This document shows, one piece after another, positions 57,301 through 58,423 of a DNA stretch of 58,423 nt (position 1 is the first letter of the stretch; every line of letters begins with the position of its first letter). A program made the position numbers and the translations under genes. This DNA is from Nanobdellota archaeon (GTDB taxonomy: Archaea > Nanobdellota > Nanobdellia > Pacearchaeales > GW2011-AR1): contig JAHIVP010000023.1 of the NCBI GenBank assembly GCA_018816335.1, positions 1-58,423 of the forward strand, written 5' to 3'. The notes beneath the pieces were generated by a model that searched no databases, was not told where the DNA came from, and was given only the letters and a program-made list of their open reading frames with translations.

Positions 57301-58290
57301 TTGACTATTGCTTCATCTAGTTCGTCTTCTAGTTCAGGTGGAGGGAGTTCTGGAGGAGGAAGTAGTACATCTTCAACTAGTTCAACATCTTCAGGGGGTG
57401 GGGATGATGAGGAAGAGGAGGAGGGATGTGATTATGAAGCTGATTGTGAGTTGTGGAGTTTATGTCAAGATGGTGAGCAGAGTAGGAGTTGTATTATAAC
57501 TAATACAGATTGTTCTAGTAGTTCAAGTCTTGAGAATAGGAATTGTATTGAGTGTTCTGAATCTTGGGTTTGTGATGATTGGACAGAATGTATTTTAGGA
57601 GGTAAGAGTAGAAATTGTTTTGATGAGAATTCTTGTTTGATTTTAAATGATAAGCCTGATGAGTTTGAAGATTGTGATACTAATTTAAGTCCTCAAGATG
57701 ATGTTAGTGGTGTGGATGGTGTTAAAGATGAGAGAGAGAGTTGGGAATGTGATGATTGGAGTGATTGTGATGCTAGTTATGATTTTGAAGATATTTTATT
57801 AGAGGTTAGTTCTGTTAGTGGGGAGATTAGAAGAAGTTGTAATAAAGGAAGTGAGCAAATTGTTCAGAGAGATAGTTGTAGTTTGAAAGTTGGGATTGAG
57901 ATGATTAAGAAAGAAAGATGTGGTAAAGAATTTTTAGAGTTTTATGATGTTGATTGGGGTTTGTTAGGAAGGTTTTCTAAGGAGGGTGTGAAGATGGATA
58001 TTGAGTTTACTGATGATGTTGGTTATTGTGCTTATTGTTATGATGGGATTATAAATTATGATGAAGTTGAAATTGATTGTGGAGGTAGTTGTCCTGAATG
58101 TGTTGATTATGTTGATAAGTTTAATTGGTGGATTTATGTGAAGTGGGGGTTGTGGATTTTGTGGTTGTTATTATTGTTGGTTTTGTTGTATTTGATTTAT
58201 AGTGAGTATAGGGAGAGATATATAAGTTATTATAGAAGTTTTCATAAGTATGTTAAGGAGTATAGGGTTAGGAAGTTTATTGGGAGTTGA
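54325..58290 (+). CDS. Giant surface protein: two β-propellers, Ig-like domains, TSP1-like Cys repeats
   Basis: The 1321-aa protein has a signal peptide (AVALMLLVVSVILLSLAVS). Two PQQ-type propellers start at residues 38 and 422 with DWLMFGRTLNGTSYT and are built from YQLNASNVSHYFDNYTTGG-like blades. Ig/Big-like parts span about 790-990. A Ser/Gly linker, an acidic EEEEEGCD stretch and three W-C-W-C repeats (ELWSLCQDG, ESWVCDDWTEC, ESWECDDWSDC) follow, then a C-terminal membrane helix (WILWLLLLLVLLYLIY). Dozens of N-x-S/T sequons suggest heavy glycosylation. A probable adhesin or envelope protein. Confidence 0.85.
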   Translation: MKLHKKRIAVALMLLVVSVILLSLAVSEFSSDSVVLNDWLMFGRTLNGTSYTSATAPINISNGNVVTYTTLGDVNWNPLIYGDFLYVSDNIANGSVYQLNSSNVSHYLDNYTVGNEQEISVQGAVANNSLYFSSSSTEKGVYLYQVNSSNVSQIFYNRSIGGAVDATSGYIIVWNDKTYLSVSDITGGYSTIYQYNATNITHQYDSMNLGGDGAAVPIGFSNPIISNGFLYIGNGSYVSQLNATNVSHYFDVYLTGGNVLELSYSDSMIYAAAANGILYQLNATNVSHYFDNYTTGARIDSKPSIRGDVVFFGSDDNAVYQLNASNVSHYFDNYTTGGDVDSSPAVTDNYVFVGSDDNSMYQLNSTNISFLIGSYATGGDVDSSATVSNGYVFFGSDDDKVYQISGGSTRVPLSSDSQNEGDWLMFGRTLNGTSYTNASGPVNISNGVVVNFSAGGDVDSSLAVSSGFVYVGSDDYQFYQLNASNVSQLILNFSTEGTVDSSPAVANEYVYMWATELSNYYIYQLNSTNVSHKITNVSRIGSFSLADILVWENSLYSSEYEDTPIHRIRQLNASNISQVIASINFDDFGASGSVSISSPSIWNNFIYVINTTILLQLNASNISQENIASFDFGSGNQVFSSSVVSNGYIYIGNTDNKLYQLNASNISQLISTYTTGGNVDSSAAIKGDVLYIGSDDNAIYQLNASNVSHYFDNYTTGGDVDSSPAVTDNYVFVGSDDNNMYQLNVTNISFLIGSYTTGGDVDSSPVVVGGYVYFGSDDDQVYQIGGGTAEGDTTSPMANHSLPGNFTNVSSRTVEFFINSSDDINLKNITLFIWNSSGSLIHRNSTNITGTWNITNWNYTFAYDDLYNWTGLVYDNSDNYNITDERDGLGVWNWTINVTFVDTTPPVINLSTPANPTSTTTTSTNFIFNVTDDSNVVNCSLLIDHAIVAYNASAITKSELNTITRTMAVGSYTWNINCTDASNNIGNSTNYSLTIASSSSSSSSGGGSSGGGSSTSSTSSTSSGGGDDEEEEEGCDYEADCELWSLCQDGEQSRSCIITNTDCSSSSSLENRNCIECSESWVCDDWTECILGGKSRNCFDENSCLILNDKPDEFEDCDTNLSPQDDVSGVDGVKDERESWECDDWSDCDASYDFEDILLEVSSVSGEIRRSCNKGSEQIVQRDSCSLKVGIEMIKKERCGKEFLEFYDVDWGLLGRFSKEGVKMDIEFTDDVGYCAYCYDGIINYDEVEIDCGGSCPECVDYVDKFNWWIYVKWGLWILWLLLLLVLLYLIYSEYRERYISYYRSFHKYVKEYRVRKFIGS

Positions 58291-58423
58291 ACTTTATTGA
58301 AAGATGAACTTTATTGAAAGATGAACTTTATTGAAAGATGAACTTTATTGAAAGATGAACTTTATTGAAAGATGAACTTTATTGAAAGATGAACTTTATT
58401 GAAAGATGAACTTTATTGAAAGA
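58288..58423. repeat. 17-bp tandem repeat, eight exact copies
   Basis: The unit TGAACTTTATTGAAAGA begins with the stop codon of the surface-protein gene and repeats eight times without visible change to the last base of the window (136 bp). The array probably continues beyond; the end may be an assembly break. Confidence 0.95.

Noticed and set aside
58288-58423. CRISPR or telomere-like array
   Set aside because: Contiguous 17-bp units without spacers; a minisatellite.
1-58423. Defence systems, transposase or prophage genes
   Set aside because: I found no recognisable nuclease-helicase cluster, integrase, transposase or capsid gene; only non-autonomous elements are visible.

Overview
This window is archaeal. 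It encodes archaeal/eukaryotic-type ribosomal proteins (L7Ae, S28e, L24e, S27ae, S6e, archaeal S10), aIF5B, Kae1/TsaD, TrmB-type regulators and several tRNAs with introns at position 37/38. Promoters have BRE/TATA form and many starts look leaderless. Low GC, many short ORFs, DNA gyrase, and surface proteins with Thr/Ser/Asn-rich repeats and an ITGNAV-like motif suggest a DPANN archaeon of the Pacearchaeota/Woesearchaeota kind. That placement is inference; no rRNA gene is present.

Layout. 0-8 kb: gyrA (interrupted by an intein at the catalytic Tyr), an odd type II tRNA, and a gyrB operon (gyrB, FMN-barrel protein, zinc ribbon, winged-helix protein). 8-15 kb: ribosomal cluster L7Ae-S28e-(unknown)-L24e, Kae1, a DUF192 protein, a predicted metallopeptidase, DUF167, a YchF-like GTPase, then tRNA-Ile(UAU) and tRNA-Glu. 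15-21 kb: hisI-hisG, rhomboid, tRNA-His, a GNAT, a desuccinylase-like hydrolase and hisS. 21-25 kb: two lipoproteins with scpA, then an orphan cluster of small membrane proteins with recycled promoters. 25-37 kb: S27ae, S6e, VTT protein, U32 family, NYN, ABC exporter with TrmB, aIF5B, endonuclease III, trxA/trxB. 37-46 kb: a candidate structured RNA, small paralogues, a truncated dph2, a split FAD/Fe-S oxidoreductase operon, PC4-like protein, uppP, cyclophilin, S10. 46-58 kb: MgtC/DUF4010 protein, nuclease, permuted GTPase, RRM protein, tRNA-Asp, a membrane metzincin, an rRNA-methyltransferase-like protein, a cassette-duplicated membrane pair and a giant double-propeller surface protein. The window ends in eight exact 17-bp tandem repeats.

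The most unusual content lies between the genes. A dispersed element recurs at least a dozen times: a hairpin whose stem changes from copy to copy, a conserved 9-nt loop, and a conserved AT-rich tail. Nearly all copies are on the + strand whatever the neighbouring gene orientation. Other families are a two-copy branched (junction-like) element with compensatory stem changes, a 153-bp MITE with 9-bp target duplication, palindromes with C-rich loops (G-quadruplex potential on the other strand), a three-copy AAATTG hairpin family, and a promoter-led RNA candidate with four CUUCGG motifs. Some have reached genes: the hisG 3' end, a Kae1 insertion, and the break point of dph2. All coordinates and foldings were worked out by eye; no alignment, folding or database search was run.
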